Shown: positions 1 through 10,226 of the stretch, piece after piece | How the letters are laid out: each line of letters opens with the position of its first letter | Position numbering within the stretch: the stretch's first letter is position 1 | Position numbers and translations under genes: made by a program | Notes under the pieces: generated by a model | The model's database searches: none | What the model saw: only the letters and a program-made list of their open reading frames with translations | Told to the model about the DNA's origin: nothing | Assembly: GCF_003390845.1 (NCBI RefSeq) | Contig: NZ_QMEK01000005.1 | Coordinates: 186,001-250,000, forward strand | DNA length: 64,000 nucleotides | From: Tropicimonas sp. IMCC34043 | GTDB taxonomy: Bacteria > Pseudomonadota > Alphaproteobacteria > Rhodobacterales > Rhodobacteraceae | Direction of reading: 5' to 3'

Positions 1-657
1 TATGGCGGATCGCATGTCGCCGCCGCGGCCGGGGCCGATCTGGAAGGGCTGTATTTTGCCGCTTCGGCCGGTCTTCTGGGCGCGTGGTCGACCCATCTGA
101 TGACGGCCCTGCTGCTGACCAGCCTGTTCGCCTGCCTGCTCTCCTTCCACAACACGCTGAACCGCTATTTCTACACTATGGGCTTCGAGGGCCTGCTCTG
201 GAAAGCGCTCAGCAATGTCCACCATGTCCACGGCTCGCCCCACATTGCCGGTCTGTTTCAGGCCGTTCTGGTCGCCATCGTCATCGGTGCCTTCGCCATC
301 AGCGGCGCCGATCCCTATCTGATCGTCTTCTCGTGGATGTCGACGCTGGCGGTGCTTGGCATCCTGTCGGTGCAGATCCTGGTCTCGGGCGCGGTGATCG
401 TCTTCTTCCGCCGGATCGAACATGATCGACATCACCTCACCATCCTAGTCGCACCGTTGCTTGGCCTGGCCGGTCTGATGGCGGCCTTCGCGCTGGTTTC
501 GTCCAACGTGTCGATGATGTCTGGCAGCGAAAACCCCATCGTGCTCAGCTTCCCGATCCTTGTCTGGCTGGTTGGCCTGATCGGCTATGGCCTCGCGCTC
601 TGGATGAGAAGCAGCGATCCGGTGCGCTATGCCGGGCTTGGCCGCGCCTTCGACTGA
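1..657 (+). CDS. APC-family amino-acid/amine permease, 3' end only
   Basis: The reading frame is open from base 1, so the N-terminal half lies outside the window. About 218 residues remain. They hold several hydrophobic membrane segments separated by short polar loops, including the loop with FHNTLNRYFYTMGFEG, which resembles the middle of amino acid-polyamine-organocation (APC) permeases. The likely role is inner-membrane uptake of an amino acid or amine. It is followed on the same strand by an ornithine-cyclodeaminase-like protein, a RidA-like protein and an FAD oxidase, so the substrate is probably the compound that those enzymes degrade. The substrate cannot be told from this fragment. 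Confidence 0.8.
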   Translation, partial: YGGSHVAAAAGADLEGLYFAASAGLLGAWSTHLMTALLLTSLFACLLSFHNTLNRYFYTMGFEGLLWKALSNVHHVHGSPHIAGLFQAVLVAIVIGAFAISGADPYLIVFSWMSTLAVLGILSVQILVSGAVIVFFRRIEHDRHHLTILVAPLLGLAGLMAAFALVSSNVSMMSGSENPIVLSFPILVWLVGLIGYGLALWMRSSDPVRYAGLGRAFD

Positions 658-814
658 CCCGATCCGGCTCGGCGCGCCTTTCCCGGGCGCACCGCCAGAC
701 CCAACCCAAGTCTCAACCGACAGGCACCCTTGTCAGCTCGCGCCACTGCGGCCGAGCCGGGGCAATGCCCGTCCGACCTGAACCCCGACCGAAGAACAAG
801 AAACGGAAACCGAC

Positions 815-1954
815 ATGAGCGCGCTCCCCAAGATCGACTTCATCTATCTCAACGAAACCGACATGATCCGGGCCGGTGTCACCGACATGGCCGCCTGCGT
901 GGACACTATGGAAGACATGTTCGTGCTGCTGCACAAGGGCGACTACCGGATGGCCGGCGCCAACAACGATAGCCACGGCGCGATGGTCGTGTTCCCGGAG
1001 ACCTCGCCGCATCCGAACATGCCGAAACCGACCGCCGATCGCCGCTTCATGGCGATGCCGGCCTATCTCGGCGGCGATTATTGCACCGCAGGGGTCAAGT
1101 GGTACGGCTCCAACATCGCCAACCGCGACAAGGATCTGCCGCGCTCGATCCTGATGTTCACGCTCAGCGATGCCGATACCGCCGCGCCGCTGGCCTATAT
1201 GTCGGCCAACCTGCTTTCGGCCTATCGCACCGGTGCCGTGCCCGGCGTCGGCGCCCGGCATCTGGCCCGCAAGGACGCCAAGGTGATCGGCGTCTACGGG
1301 CCCGGCGTGATGGCCAGGACCTCGGTCGCGGCCTTCATGGCGACCTGCCCGATGATCGACACGATCAAGGTCCAGGGCCGCGGCAGGAAAAGCCTCGACA
1401 GCTTCATTGCCTGGGTGAAGGAGGCCTATCCGCAGGTGACGAGGATCGAGGTCGTGACCGAGATCGAACAGGTCGTGCGCGGCGCCGATATCGTCACCTA
1501 CTGCGCCTCTGGCGCGACCGGCGATGTCTCGACCTATCCGGTGGTAAAGCGTGAATGGCTGAAGCCCGGTGCGTTCCTGGCGATGCCCGCCTCCTGCGAG
1601 ATCGACGAAGGCATGGAACAGCCCGACGTGCGCAAGGTGATGGACAACATCGGACTTTATGAGGCGTGGTTCGACGAGCTGCCCAAGCCCGCCCATGCGC
1701 ATGTGCCACTGATCGGCGTGCGGTTCATGGACATGATCCACGACGGCAAGATGGCCCACGACGAGCTTGGCGATCTGGGCGCGATCTGCGCCGGGGCCGA
1801 GCCGGGACGGGCCAGCGACGACGAGATCATCGTGCTGTCGGTCGGCGGAATGCCGGTCGAGGACGTGGCCTGGGGCACGAAGGTGTACCGCAACGCCGTC
1901 GAAAAGGGGATCGGCACGAAGCTGAACCTCTGGGACGAGCCGGCGCTTCGCTGA
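815..1954 (+). CDS. Ornithine cyclodeaminase / mu-crystallin family protein
   Basis: This 379-residue protein has the ornithine cyclodeaminase/mu-crystallin fold: an N-terminal substrate region (ANNDSHGAMVVFPE, GVKWYGSN), the SANLLSAYRTGAVPGVGARHLA segment around residues 130-150, and a Rossmann motif GVYGPGVMA near residues 164-172. The family includes cyclodeaminases and NAD(P)H-dependent imine/ketimine reductases. I recall that close relatives in alphaproteobacteria are auto-annotated as 'tyramine oxidase subunit B', but that label is not proof of function. With RidA and an FAD oxidase downstream, a role in handling an imine or cyclic amine intermediate is plausible. The start ATG follows an AGAAACGG stretch. 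Confidence 0.85.
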   Translation: MSALPKIDFIYLNETDMIRAGVTDMAACVDTMEDMFVLLHKGDYRMAGANNDSHGAMVVFPETSPHPNMPKPTADRRFMAMPAYLGGDYCTAGVKWYGSNIANRDKDLPRSILMFTLSDADTAAPLAYMSANLLSAYRTGAVPGVGARHLARKDAKVIGVYGPGVMARTSVAAFMATCPMIDTIKVQGRGRKSLDSFIAWVKEAYPQVTRIEVVTEIEQVVRGADIVTYCASGATGDVSTYPVVKREWLKPGAFLAMPASCEIDEGMEQPDVRKVMDNIGLYEAWFDELPKPAHAHVPLIGVRFMDMIHDGKMAHDELGDLGAICAGAEPGRASDDEIIVLSVGGMPVEDVAWGTKVYRNAVEKGIGTKLNLWDEPALR

Positions 1955-2040
1955 GCCGTTGCATAGCCTTCCAAAGGCGTGCCGCGTTCCCTTTGGCGTG
2001 GCACGCGCCCCAGTCCTCAGAAAAAAGAACGGACCGCACC

Positions 2041-2463
2041 ATGACCAAGGTCGTCAAAGTCAAGACCGGCGCAAAGCTGGAAACGCTGAGCAGCTATTCC
2101 CGCATCGTGATGGTCGACAACTGGATCTTCGTGTCCAACACCGCGGGGCGGAACCCCGAGACGCAGGAAATCCCCGAAGACCTGGGCGAGCAGACCCGTC
2201 AGGTCTTTGCCAATATCGAACGCGCCCTGGGCGCTGTCGGCTCGGGGCTTCAGGATGTGGTCTCGACCCGTGTCTTCATCCAGTCGCCCACAGACACGCC
2301 CGTGGTCATGGGCATCTTTGGCGACAGGTTCCGCGGCATCGACCCGACCACCACGGTGACCTGCCCGCCGCTCGGCTCGACCGTCTACAAGGTCGAGATC
2401 GAGGTGACCGCCTTCGAGGGTGCGGGGCAGGCCGACGTCGACCGGCGCATAATCCCGCTCTGA
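2041..2463 (+). CDS. RidA/YjgF-like protein lacking the usual catalytic Arg
   Basis: The 140-residue product matches the YjgF/YER057c/UK114 fold, with SYSRIVMVDNWIFVSN near the N-terminus and the C-terminal strand YKVEIEVTAFE. RidA proteins hydrolyse reactive enamine/imine intermediates released by PLP or FAD enzymes. In archetypal RidA the substrate-binding Arg lies in an ARS-type motif just before the last strand. Here the matching stretch reads DPTTTVTC, so this is probably a RidA-subfamily member with another activity. It lies between an ornithine-cyclodeaminase-like gene and an FAD oxidase, in the same direction. The start ATG at 2041 follows AAAAAAGAACGG; longer upstream reading in this frame has no family similarity. 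Confidence 0.85.
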   Translation: MTKVVKVKTGAKLETLSSYSRIVMVDNWIFVSNTAGRNPETQEIPEDLGEQTRQVFANIERALGAVGSGLQDVVSTRVFIQSPTDTPVVMGIFGDRFRGIDPTTTVTCPPLGSTVYKVEIEVTAFEGAGQADVDRRIIPL

Positions 2464-2526
2464 GCCCCTAAAACTGACGCGGCTGCCGGCCGACGCCCCC
2501 TTTCACGACCGCACAGGACCCATCCG

Positions 2527-3819
2527 ATGGCCCCCATAACCAGACCTGTTCAAACCGCGACCGAGCTGCCGAAATCCACCACCGTCGTTGTGATCGGCGG
2601 CGGGATTGTCGGCATGACCGCCGCGCTCAACCTTGCCGAACGCGGCATTCCCGTCACCGTTCTGGAAAAGGGCCGCGTGGCGGGCGAGCAATCCTCGCGC
2701 AACCTCGGCTGGATCCGCAAGACCTCGCGCGCTGCCATCGATGTGCCGATGGCGGTCGCCGCGGATCGGCTGTGGGCCGGGATGCACCAGAGGATCGGCG
2801 CCGATGTCGGCTATCGCCAGAAGGGCATCATGTTCGTCGCGGGCACCGAGGCGACGCTGGAAACCTACCGCAAATGGCTGGCCTCGGTGCAGGATTTCCA
2901 GCTCGATTCACGGATCGTGTCTGCCGCCGAGATCAAGGATCTGGTCCCGGAAGGCGCGGGCAAATGGGAAGGCGGCATCTACACCGCCTCGGACGGGCGA
3001 GCCGAGCCCACCATCGCCACCAGCGAGATCGCTCGCGCCGCAATCGAAAAGGGCGCGGTCGTTCTTGAAAACTGCGCCGTGCGCACCGTGACCCGGTCTG
3101 CCGGCAAGCTCAGCGGGGTCGTGACCGAAAAGGGCGAGATCGCCTGCGATCAGGTGATCCTGGCGGGCGGCCTGTGGTCGCGGCGCTTTCTGGGCAACAT
3201 GGGTCTGTCGCTGCCGACGCTGCCGCTCAACTGCAACGTGGTGCAGACCGCCCCGATGGAGGGGCCGACCGAAATCGCCGTCGGCGGCCCGGATTTCTCG
3301 TTCTGCCGGCGCATCGACGGCCGGTACACCATCTGCCAGCGCGGCGCGATGGACTCCACGCTTGTCCTCGATCACGCGCTGCTGGGCCTGCGCTATCTGC
3401 CGACACTGCGCGAAGCGCGCGGCGTCATGCGGATCCGGCTTGGCAAGGAGTTTGTCGACGATCTGAAGCTGGCGCGCCGCTGGAAACCCACCTCGGTCTC
3501 ACCGTTCGAAAAGCTGCGCACCATGGATCCGCGCGCCATCGACGGGATCAACGCCGAAGCGATGGAAAACGCCAGCACCGCCTGGCCTGTTTTTGCACAG
3601 GCAGAGGTCGAACGAACCTGGGCCGGCACGATGGATATCACACCCGATTCCAATCCGGTCATCGACAGGGTCGCAGCCTGCCCCGGGCTGACGCTGGCAA
3701 CCGGCTTTTCCGGGCATGGCTTTGGCACCGGCCCGGCGGCCGGGCAGCTTGCCGCGGACCTGGCGACGGGCGCGGCCCCGCTCGTCGATCCGGCCCCCTA
3801 TCGGTTCGACCGCTTCTGA
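2527..3819 (+). CDS. FAD-dependent amine/amino-acid oxidoreductase (DAO family)
   Basis: A 430-residue glycine-oxidase/D-amino-acid-oxidase-type flavoprotein. The dinucleotide-binding motif GGGIVGMTAALNLAERG sits at about residues 23-39, followed by TVLEKGRVAGEQSSRN, where the flavin-contacting strand ends. The C-terminal FAD signature is the GFSGHGFGTGPAAGQLAADL block near residue 395. Such enzymes oxidise a C-N bond to an imine, which hydrolyses to a carbonyl compound plus ammonia. It has no signal peptide, so it is cytoplasmic. It is the last gene of the permease-OCD-RidA-oxidase run, so it probably starts breakdown of the imported amine. The substrate is unknown. Confidence 0.87.
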   Translation: MAPITRPVQTATELPKSTTVVVIGGGIVGMTAALNLAERGIPVTVLEKGRVAGEQSSRNLGWIRKTSRAAIDVPMAVAADRLWAGMHQRIGADVGYRQKGIMFVAGTEATLETYRKWLASVQDFQLDSRIVSAAEIKDLVPEGAGKWEGGIYTASDGRAEPTIATSEIARAAIEKGAVVLENCAVRTVTRSAGKLSGVVTEKGEIACDQVILAGGLWSRRFLGNMGLSLPTLPLNCNVVQTAPMEGPTEIAVGGPDFSFCRRIDGRYTICQRGAMDSTLVLDHALLGLRYLPTLREARGVMRIRLGKEFVDDLKLARRWKPTSVSPFEKLRTMDPRAIDGINAEAMENASTAWPVFAQAEVERTWAGTMDITPDSNPVIDRVAACPGLTLATGFSGHGFGTGPAAGQLAADLATGAAPLVDPAPYRFDRF

Positions 3820-4035
3820 GCCAGCGGCCGTCCCTGCGCTTGGCCTCGGTCGGGGTCGGCCCTTCAGGCCCTGACGGACCTTGCAGACCGGCACCCTGCG
3901 ACGCTGCGCGACCGCTCTCAACTCCGGCCCGCGCGCGCCGGTGCCGGCGCCGCGATCAGAGAGCTTTTAAAGTTAGGATCCTACAGGTGGTGGCGAAAGT
4001 GGATCACGCCACGCGCCCTGACCGCACCCCGGCCG

Positions 4036-4488
4036 CTATGCGCCGGTGGCGGCCGTCGGCAGGCGCACGACCCCTTTCTTGAGGATCAGGTTGCCATAAA
4101 GCCGCCGCTCGCCGGTCTGGACGACCGCATAGGCCGCCTTCGAGCGTTCGTAGAAGGCAAAGCGCTCCACCGAGGCGATGGGAACCGGATTGTCGGCGCC
4201 GCGGTCGATGATCGCCTGGAATTCGGCGACGGCTTCGGGCACCGCGGTGGGATCGCCCACGACCTGCATCACGACAGCCGGGTCGGGAACGAAATCGTCG
4301 AGCGGCAGCACCGTGAGAACCGCCGCGGCGACCCGGGTCGCATCGACCCCGTCGAGGCGGATCACCCGCTGGCCGCAACTGGCGCCAGGAAAGTTCGCAT
4401 CGACAATGGCGATGTCGTCGCCATGTCCCATCGAGGCGAGCGCGAACAGCAGGTCCGGAGAAAGGACGGGATCGAGTCCGATGAGCAT
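4036..4488 (-). CDS. RbsD/FucU-type sugar mutarotase
   Basis: The 150-residue product is typical of the RbsD/FucU family (about 140 residues). It starts MLIGLDPVLSPDLLFALASM and carries the conserved GHGDDIAIVDANFP motif near residues 22-35, whose His and Asp act in anomer interconversion. The C-terminal KAAYAVVQTGERRLYGNLIL segment is also conserved. These enzymes interconvert alpha and beta anomers of ribose or fucose so that isomerases or kinases can use the imported sugar. It is the last gene of a leftward operon with a ribose-type ABC importer and a DeoR regulator, 49 bases after the regulator stop. FucU is the likelier subtype because a fucose-isomerase-like gene is nearby, but this is an inference. 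Confidence 0.87.
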   Translation of the reverse strand: MLIGLDPVLSPDLLFALASMGHGDDIAIVDANFPGASCGQRVIRLDGVDATRVAAAVLTVLPLDDFVPDPAVVMQVVGDPTAVPEAVAEFQAIIDRGADNPVPIASVERFAFYERSKAAYAVVQTGERRLYGNLILKKGVVRLPTAATGA

Positions 4489-4537
4489 TGTGGGTCCTCC
4501 GAAAAGTGGGTCGGGGCACAGGGGCCGGGACCCTGGG

Positions 4538-5344
4538 TCAAGTTGCGATCAGAAGCTCGATCCCCCGGCGATCGAATTCCTTGGCGTCGCGGTCCGAGAT
4601 ACCGTCGTCGGTGACGAAGGAATGGATCAGCTCCAGGGCACCGAGGCGGGTGAAAGAAGATTTGTTGATCTTGGTCGAATCCGCGACGAGATAGACGTGC
4701 GAGGCGGCATTGATCATCGCCTTCTTCAATTCCAGATCGGCGAAGCTGGGATAGGTGAGGCCGGATTCGGGGCCCACGCCTGCGGTGGCAAGGAACAGCT
4801 TGCCGGCATAGATGTTCTGGAAATAATCCACCGCCTTGTCGCCGCTGATCGAGAGCGTCGGCGACTTGAACTGACCGCCCGGCAGGTGAATGGCAAAACC
4901 GGGGATCGCGCCGAGGATGATGGCGATGTTCAGCGCATTGGTGATGACCGTCAGGTTGGTGCGGTCGACCAGCCGGGTCGCAACCTCGGTCGTTGTGGTG
5001 CCGGCGTCGAGGATCAGGGTCTCGCCGTCGCGGACCAGCGAGGCGGCATAGGCGCCGATCTTACGCTTTTTGTCCATGTTCTCCATGTGCTGGAGAACCA
5101 TCGACCCGGCCTGAAGCGGGATCCGGTTCAGATGGGCGCCACCATGTTCACGGGTGACGTGGCCTTCCTTTTCCAGACGCTCCAGATCCTGCCGGATCGT
5201 CGCCTCGGAGACCTGGAAGGCCGCCGAGAGATCGCGCACCCGGGCGCTGCCTTCTTCCTGCAGCCATTCGAGGATCTTGCGCCGCCGCGGTTCCGCCAGA
5301 AGGCCGGCCATATCGTCCGGAAGCGCGGCGGGTCTATCTGACAC
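4538..5344 (-). CDS. DeoR-family transcriptional regulator
   Basis: A 268-residue DeoR/GlpR-type repressor. The N-terminal helix-turn-helix reads RRRKILEWLQEEGSARVRDL with SEATIRQDLERLEKEG as the recognition region. The C-terminal sugar-phosphate sensor has the family block DAGTTTTEVATRL followed by VITNALNIA. I chose the GTG start (VSDRPAALPD) because AAAGGGGGA lies a suitable distance upstream; an ATG 57 bases further up would add a non-conserved, Arg-rich leader. It sits inside the ABC importer operon, so it probably responds to a phosphorylated intermediate of that pathway and controls the divergent promoters at 9.8-10.2 kb. Confidence 0.88.
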   Translation of the reverse strand: MSDRPAALPDDMAGLLAEPRRRKILEWLQEEGSARVRDLSAAFQVSEATIRQDLERLEKEGHVTREHGGAHLNRIPLQAGSMVLQHMENMDKKRKIGAYAASLVRDGETLILDAGTTTTEVATRLVDRTNLTVITNALNIAIILGAIPGFAIHLPGGQFKSPTLSISGDKAVDYFQNIYAGKLFLATAGVGPESGLTYPSFADLELKKAMINAASHVYLVADSTKINKSSFTRLGALELIHSFVTDDGISDRDAKEFDRRGIELLIAT

Positions 5345-5499
5345 GGGACATTCCCCCTTTCCCTGCTCTTCTTGTCGCGGGCGGCGGACGGGGCATGCCA
5401 CAGATCGCCGCCCTTCGTCCTGACATCGCAGCTATTCGAATGCAAGTGCGATCAAATCGCTGCCATTCGCAGTCCGGGGCAGCAAAACTTCCCCGTGGC

Positions 5500-6564
5500 C
5501 TAGTCGTTCAGCGCTGCCTGCTGCTGCAGGACCACCCGGGCCTGCAGCTTTTGCTGGGCCTGATCGACGACCACCGCGGCGATGATGACAAGGCCCTTGA
5601 TGACCGTCTGCCAGAAGGCCGAGACCCCCATCATCACAAGGCCATCCGACAGGATCCCGATCACGAAGGCGCCGATGATCGTGCCTGCGATCTTGCCGCG
5701 ACCGCCCGACATCGAAGTGCCGCCAAGAACTGCCGCGGCGATGGCGTTCAACTCGAACATGTTGCCGGTCGCGGGGTGGGAGGCGACCAGTTGCGACGAG
5801 ATGATGAGCCCGACCAGAGCCGCGCAGAAGCCCGAGAACATGTAGACGGCAATCTTCACCCGGTCGACCTTAACCCCCGAAAGCGCGGCGCCCCGTTCGT
5901 TGCCGCCGACGGCATAGATGTGCCGCCCAAGCGGTGTCCGGTTGGCCACATAGGCCGCGCTGCAGCCGACGACGACCAGCATCCAGATCATGATCGGAAC
6001 GCCCAGCAAGGTTCCCGCGCCGATCAGATAGAAGGTGTTGTTGCCGTAGTCCGGGTTGCCGTTGAGGTTGGGGAAAGTCTGTCCGTCCGACGACAGCAGG
6101 GCAGTGCCGCGCGCGACATACAGCATGCCGAGCGTGGCGATGAAGGGGGCGACGTTCAACTTGGTTATGAGCAGTCCGTTTATGAGCCCGATGAAGGTGC
6201 CCACGAACATGACGATCAGCATGATCTCGATGGTGCTGAACTGCATCGTCCAGCCAAGCCCGATGTCCATGCCGTTCAGGATCAGCCAGCCCGCGACCAT
6301 GCCGCAGAGCCCGACGATGGAGCCCACCGACAGGTCGATTCCGCCGGTGATGATGACGAAAGTCATGCCGATGGCCAGCAGCGCGTTCAGGGCCACGTGC
6401 TTTGACATGATGATCATGTTCGCGCCGCTGAGAAAATTGGGCACCGCAAAGGCGAAGAAGGCGAAGACGAGGATCAGGGCAATGAAGGTCCGCGCCTTCA
6501 GCAACAGAAGAAGCAGCGCCCCGCTGCCGCTTTCCTTGGGTTTGGTCACGCTCGCACTGTTCAT
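5500..6564 (-). CDS. Ribose-type ABC transporter permease
   Basis: This 354-residue polytopic protein belongs to the RbsC/AraH/XylH permease family. Its hallmark segments are MTFVIITGGIDLSVGSIVGL in the N-terminal half, the GLLITKLNVAPFIATLGMLY stretch, and AIAAAVLGGTSMSGGRGK near the C-terminus. It forms the membrane channel that works with the twin-domain ATPase encoded just upstream; the two genes overlap by four bases (ATGA), which suggests translational coupling. It lies in the leftward operon binding protein-DUF2291-ATPase-permease-DeoR-FucU. The substrate is probably a pentose or deoxyhexose. Confidence 0.92.
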   Translation of the reverse strand: MNSASVTKPKESGSGALLLLLLKARTFIALILVFAFFAFAVPNFLSGANMIIMSKHVALNALLAIGMTFVIITGGIDLSVGSIVGLCGMVAGWLILNGMDIGLGWTMQFSTIEIMLIVMFVGTFIGLINGLLITKLNVAPFIATLGMLYVARGTALLSSDGQTFPNLNGNPDYGNNTFYLIGAGTLLGVPIMIWMLVVVGCSAAYVANRTPLGRHIYAVGGNERGAALSGVKVDRVKIAVYMFSGFCAALVGLIISSQLVASHPATGNMFELNAIAAAVLGGTSMSGGRGKIAGTIIGAFVIGILSDGLVMMGVSAFWQTVIKGLVIIAAVVVDQAQQKLQARVVLQQQAALND

Positions 6565-8117
6565 GGCGCGGTTTCCTCCAGGATATCTTTCCGTGCTTTG
6601 GATTTGCCCGGCGACGACGCCGCAACGAGCTGTTCGCTGGTGACGGTTCCGGCGTCGAACTCCCCGGTGATCCGGCCATCGGCCATCACCAGGATGCGGT
6701 CGGACAGCGCCATGACCTCTTCAAGGTCCGAGGTTATGAAGACGATGCCCAGACCCTCGGCGGTGAGCTTGCGCATGGTGCGGAACATCTCGGCCTTGGC
6801 GCCGATGTCGATGCCGCGCGATGGTTCGTCCATCAGCAACACCTTGGGCCGGGTCATCAGCGCCTTCGAGACGACGACCTTCTGCTGGTTGCCGCCCGAA
6901 AGGCTCGACACCGGGTTTTCCAGCGAGGCGATCTTGATCGACAGCTCGCGCACATATTCGGCCGCAGCCCGCGCCTCGGCGGCGAGGTTCATGTGGAAGA
7001 ACCGGGTGAAGTCCTTCAGCGACGACAGGGTGATATTCTCGCGGATCGACAGGATCTCGATCAGCCCGTCCTGCTTGCGGTTTTCGGGGATCAGCGCGAG
7101 GCCGCGGCCGATCCTGCCGGCCACCGTCCGTTCCTTGACAGGCTTTCCCTCGACAAAGAACCGGCCGCCGCAATGGGGGTGCTGGCCCATGACGCATTCG
7201 AAAAATTCCGACCGCCCGGCGCCCATCAGCCCATAGACCCCGAGGATCTCGCCCCGGCGCACGCCCATCGACACGTGATCGACGGTATAGCCGCCGCCGG
7301 GGCGGGGCAGGGTGACGTCCTCGGCCCGGAAGACCTCGGGGCCGAATTCCAGCACGTCGGTCTTGGGAAAATCCTTCGAGGCGCCGCCGATCATGTTGCG
7401 CACGATCCAGGCGACGTCGATGCCCTCCATGCTGCGCGCGCCGGTGACGGCGCCGTCGCGCAGCACGGTGATATAGTCGCCGATCCGCACCAGTTCCTCG
7501 AGCCGGTGCGAGATATAGACGATGCCCACCCCGTCGGCCTTCAGATCGCGGATCACCCGGAACAGGATATCGACCTCTGCCGCCGACAGTGCCGAGGTTG
7601 GCTCGTCAAGAATCAGTATACGCGTGTTCTGAGCGAGGCTCTTGGCGATCTCGATGATCTGTTGCTGGCCGATCCTGAGGTCGCCCACCGGCGTGCCCGG
7701 GTCGATGTCGTCATGCTCCAGCCGCTTGAGCAGCTTGCGGGTCTCGTCGCGCTGATAGGCGCGGTCGATGTCGATGCCGCCGCGGGTGCGTTCGCGGCCG
7801 ATGAAGATGTTTTCGGCAACCGACAGGTTGGGGAACAGGTTCAGTTCCTGAAAGACGATGCCGATGCCGGCGGCCTCGGCCTGGTTCTTGTTGGTGAACC
7901 GCACCGGGTGGCCGAACAGCTCCATCTCGCCCAGCGTCAGCGTTTCGACCCCGGCCACGATCTTCATCATCGTCGACTTGCCGGCGCCGTTCTCGCCGAC
8001 CAGCACGTTGACCGCCCCCATGTGGAGGTCGAAATCGACGTTCTTGAGCGCCAGCGTCCCGGGGTAGACCTTGACCCCCTTGCGGATCGTCAGTCCGATC
8101 TCGTGCGGCTCCATCAT
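6561..8117 (-). CDS. Ribose-type sugar ABC transporter ATP-binding protein (two ATPase domains)
   Basis: The 518-residue protein has the duplicated nucleotide-binding domains of the RbsA/MglA/XylG family. Domain 1 carries Walker A GENGAGKST at residues 41-49 and Walker B LILDEPTSAL. Domain 2 has the degenerate P-loop GLMGAGRSE, the signature LSGGNQQKVVVSKAL and Walker B LLMDEPSRGID. It powers sugar uptake with the adjacent permease. Its start codons (ATGATG) overlap the stop of the DUF2291 gene, and its own end overlaps the permease start, so the genes are tightly coupled. Confidence 0.93.
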   Translation of the reverse strand: MMEPHEIGLTIRKGVKVYPGTLALKNVDFDLHMGAVNVLVGENGAGKSTMMKIVAGVETLTLGEMELFGHPVRFTNKNQAEAAGIGIVFQELNLFPNLSVAENIFIGRERTRGGIDIDRAYQRDETRKLLKRLEHDDIDPGTPVGDLRIGQQQIIEIAKSLAQNTRILILDEPTSALSAAEVDILFRVIRDLKADGVGIVYISHRLEELVRIGDYITVLRDGAVTGARSMEGIDVAWIVRNMIGGASKDFPKTDVLEFGPEVFRAEDVTLPRPGGGYTVDHVSMGVRRGEILGVYGLMGAGRSEFFECVMGQHPHCGGRFFVEGKPVKERTVAGRIGRGLALIPENRKQDGLIEILSIRENITLSSLKDFTRFFHMNLAAEARAAAEYVRELSIKIASLENPVSSLSGGNQQKVVVSKALMTRPKVLLMDEPSRGIDIGAKAEMFRTMRKLTAEGLGIVFITSDLEEVMALSDRILVMADGRITGEFDAGTVTSEQLVAASSPGKSKARKDILEETAP

Positions 8118-8767
8118 TGGTTCCCCCCGACCGACAGGTCGACCGGGACCAGAAGGATCGGGTCGCCTTGCTTCGGAACCGCGAATGCGCCGGTGAAGGT
8201 GACGGTATCGCCGATCAGGTCGCCCTCGGGCAGGGCGATGGCCGCCGACGCGGTGTCGTTCAGCGCCCGGGCGAGTTTGGCGAATTCGATCTGATCGCGG
8301 AAGTCCGAGAAGGAGAAGAAGGTTGTGGCGTCGCGCAGCGCCGTGCCCTTGATCACCGGGCCAAGCTGGATCGCAAGATCCGCCGCGCCGTCGCCGGTCA
8401 CATCGACGTCGATGGTCGCCGCGCGCGAGGCGCGGTTCGATGCGATGACCTTGCCGCTGCCTTCGACGATGAAGTTCCAGGGGCTGCCTTCGCTGGCCTT
8501 GGGGATGCCATAGCTTGTGCCAGCCGCATCGAGGCCCGCGCCGATGGCCGCGACCACGGTGGCCGCGTCCCTTGCGCCCTCGTGCATGTAGGGTTTCAGT
8601 CTTGGCTCATAGACCTCGGCGACAAGAACGGCCATGCGCTCTTCGTCGGTCATGTTGGCGGCGGTCTGTGCGGCGCTGTTCGGGTCGGGATTCTTGACGA
8701 TCTTGCAGCCGGCGAGCATGGGCAGACAGGCCAGAATGCCGGCTGCCATCAACAGGGTTCGGGTCAT
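8114..8767 (-). CDS. DUF2291-family periplasmic lipoprotein
   Basis: A 217-residue protein that starts with a lipoprotein signal: MTRTLLMAAGILACLPMLAGC, with lipobox LAGC and the lipid-bearing Cys at residue 21. The rest is a soluble periplasmic domain containing SPWNFIVEGSGKVIASNR, typical of DUF2291. Members are often found next to ribose-type ABC importers; their role is not established but is presumably in substrate delivery or complex stability. It lies between the binding-protein and ATPase genes and overlaps the ATPase start. I chose the ATG at 8767 because it begins the signal peptide. Confidence 0.85.
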   Translation of the reverse strand: MTRTLLMAAGILACLPMLAGCKIVKNPDPNSAAQTAANMTDEERMAVLVAEVYEPRLKPYMHEGARDAATVVAAIGAGLDAAGTSYGIPKASEGSPWNFIVEGSGKVIASNRASRAATIDVDVTGDGAADLAIQLGPVIKGTALRDATTFFSFSDFRDQIEFAKLARALNDTASAAIALPEGDLIGDTVTFTGAFAVPKQGDPILLVPVDLSVGGNQ

Positions 8768-8824
8768 GGCGAACCTTCGCGTCTGGTAAAAGGGGGCCGC
8801 CCGGTGGGGCGCTTCGCGACAGGT

Positions 8825-8856
8825 GCCCCGGCGCACGGGGAGAGGTGCGCCGGGGC
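8825..8856 (-). terminator. Intercistronic stem-loop after the binding-protein gene
   Basis: A perfect 12-bp inverted repeat (GCCCCGGCGCAC with GTGCGCCGGGGC, 8-base loop) lies just after the binding-protein stop and before the DUF2291 gene. It has no T-run on the transcribed side, so it is more likely a partial terminator or 3'-end stabiliser that raises binding-protein mRNA than a full stop for the operon. Confidence 0.6.
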
Positions 8857-8870
8857 TTCCTTGCAAAGGG

Positions 8871-10226
<1,356 letters not shown>

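Noticed and set aside
713-1759. A long open frame on the minus strand opposite the OCD-like gene, 348 residues, rich in His and Gly
   Set aside because: It is the antisense of a well-supported gene; His/Asp/Arg-rich composition is typical of the reverse of GC-rich coding sequence, and there are no family motifs.
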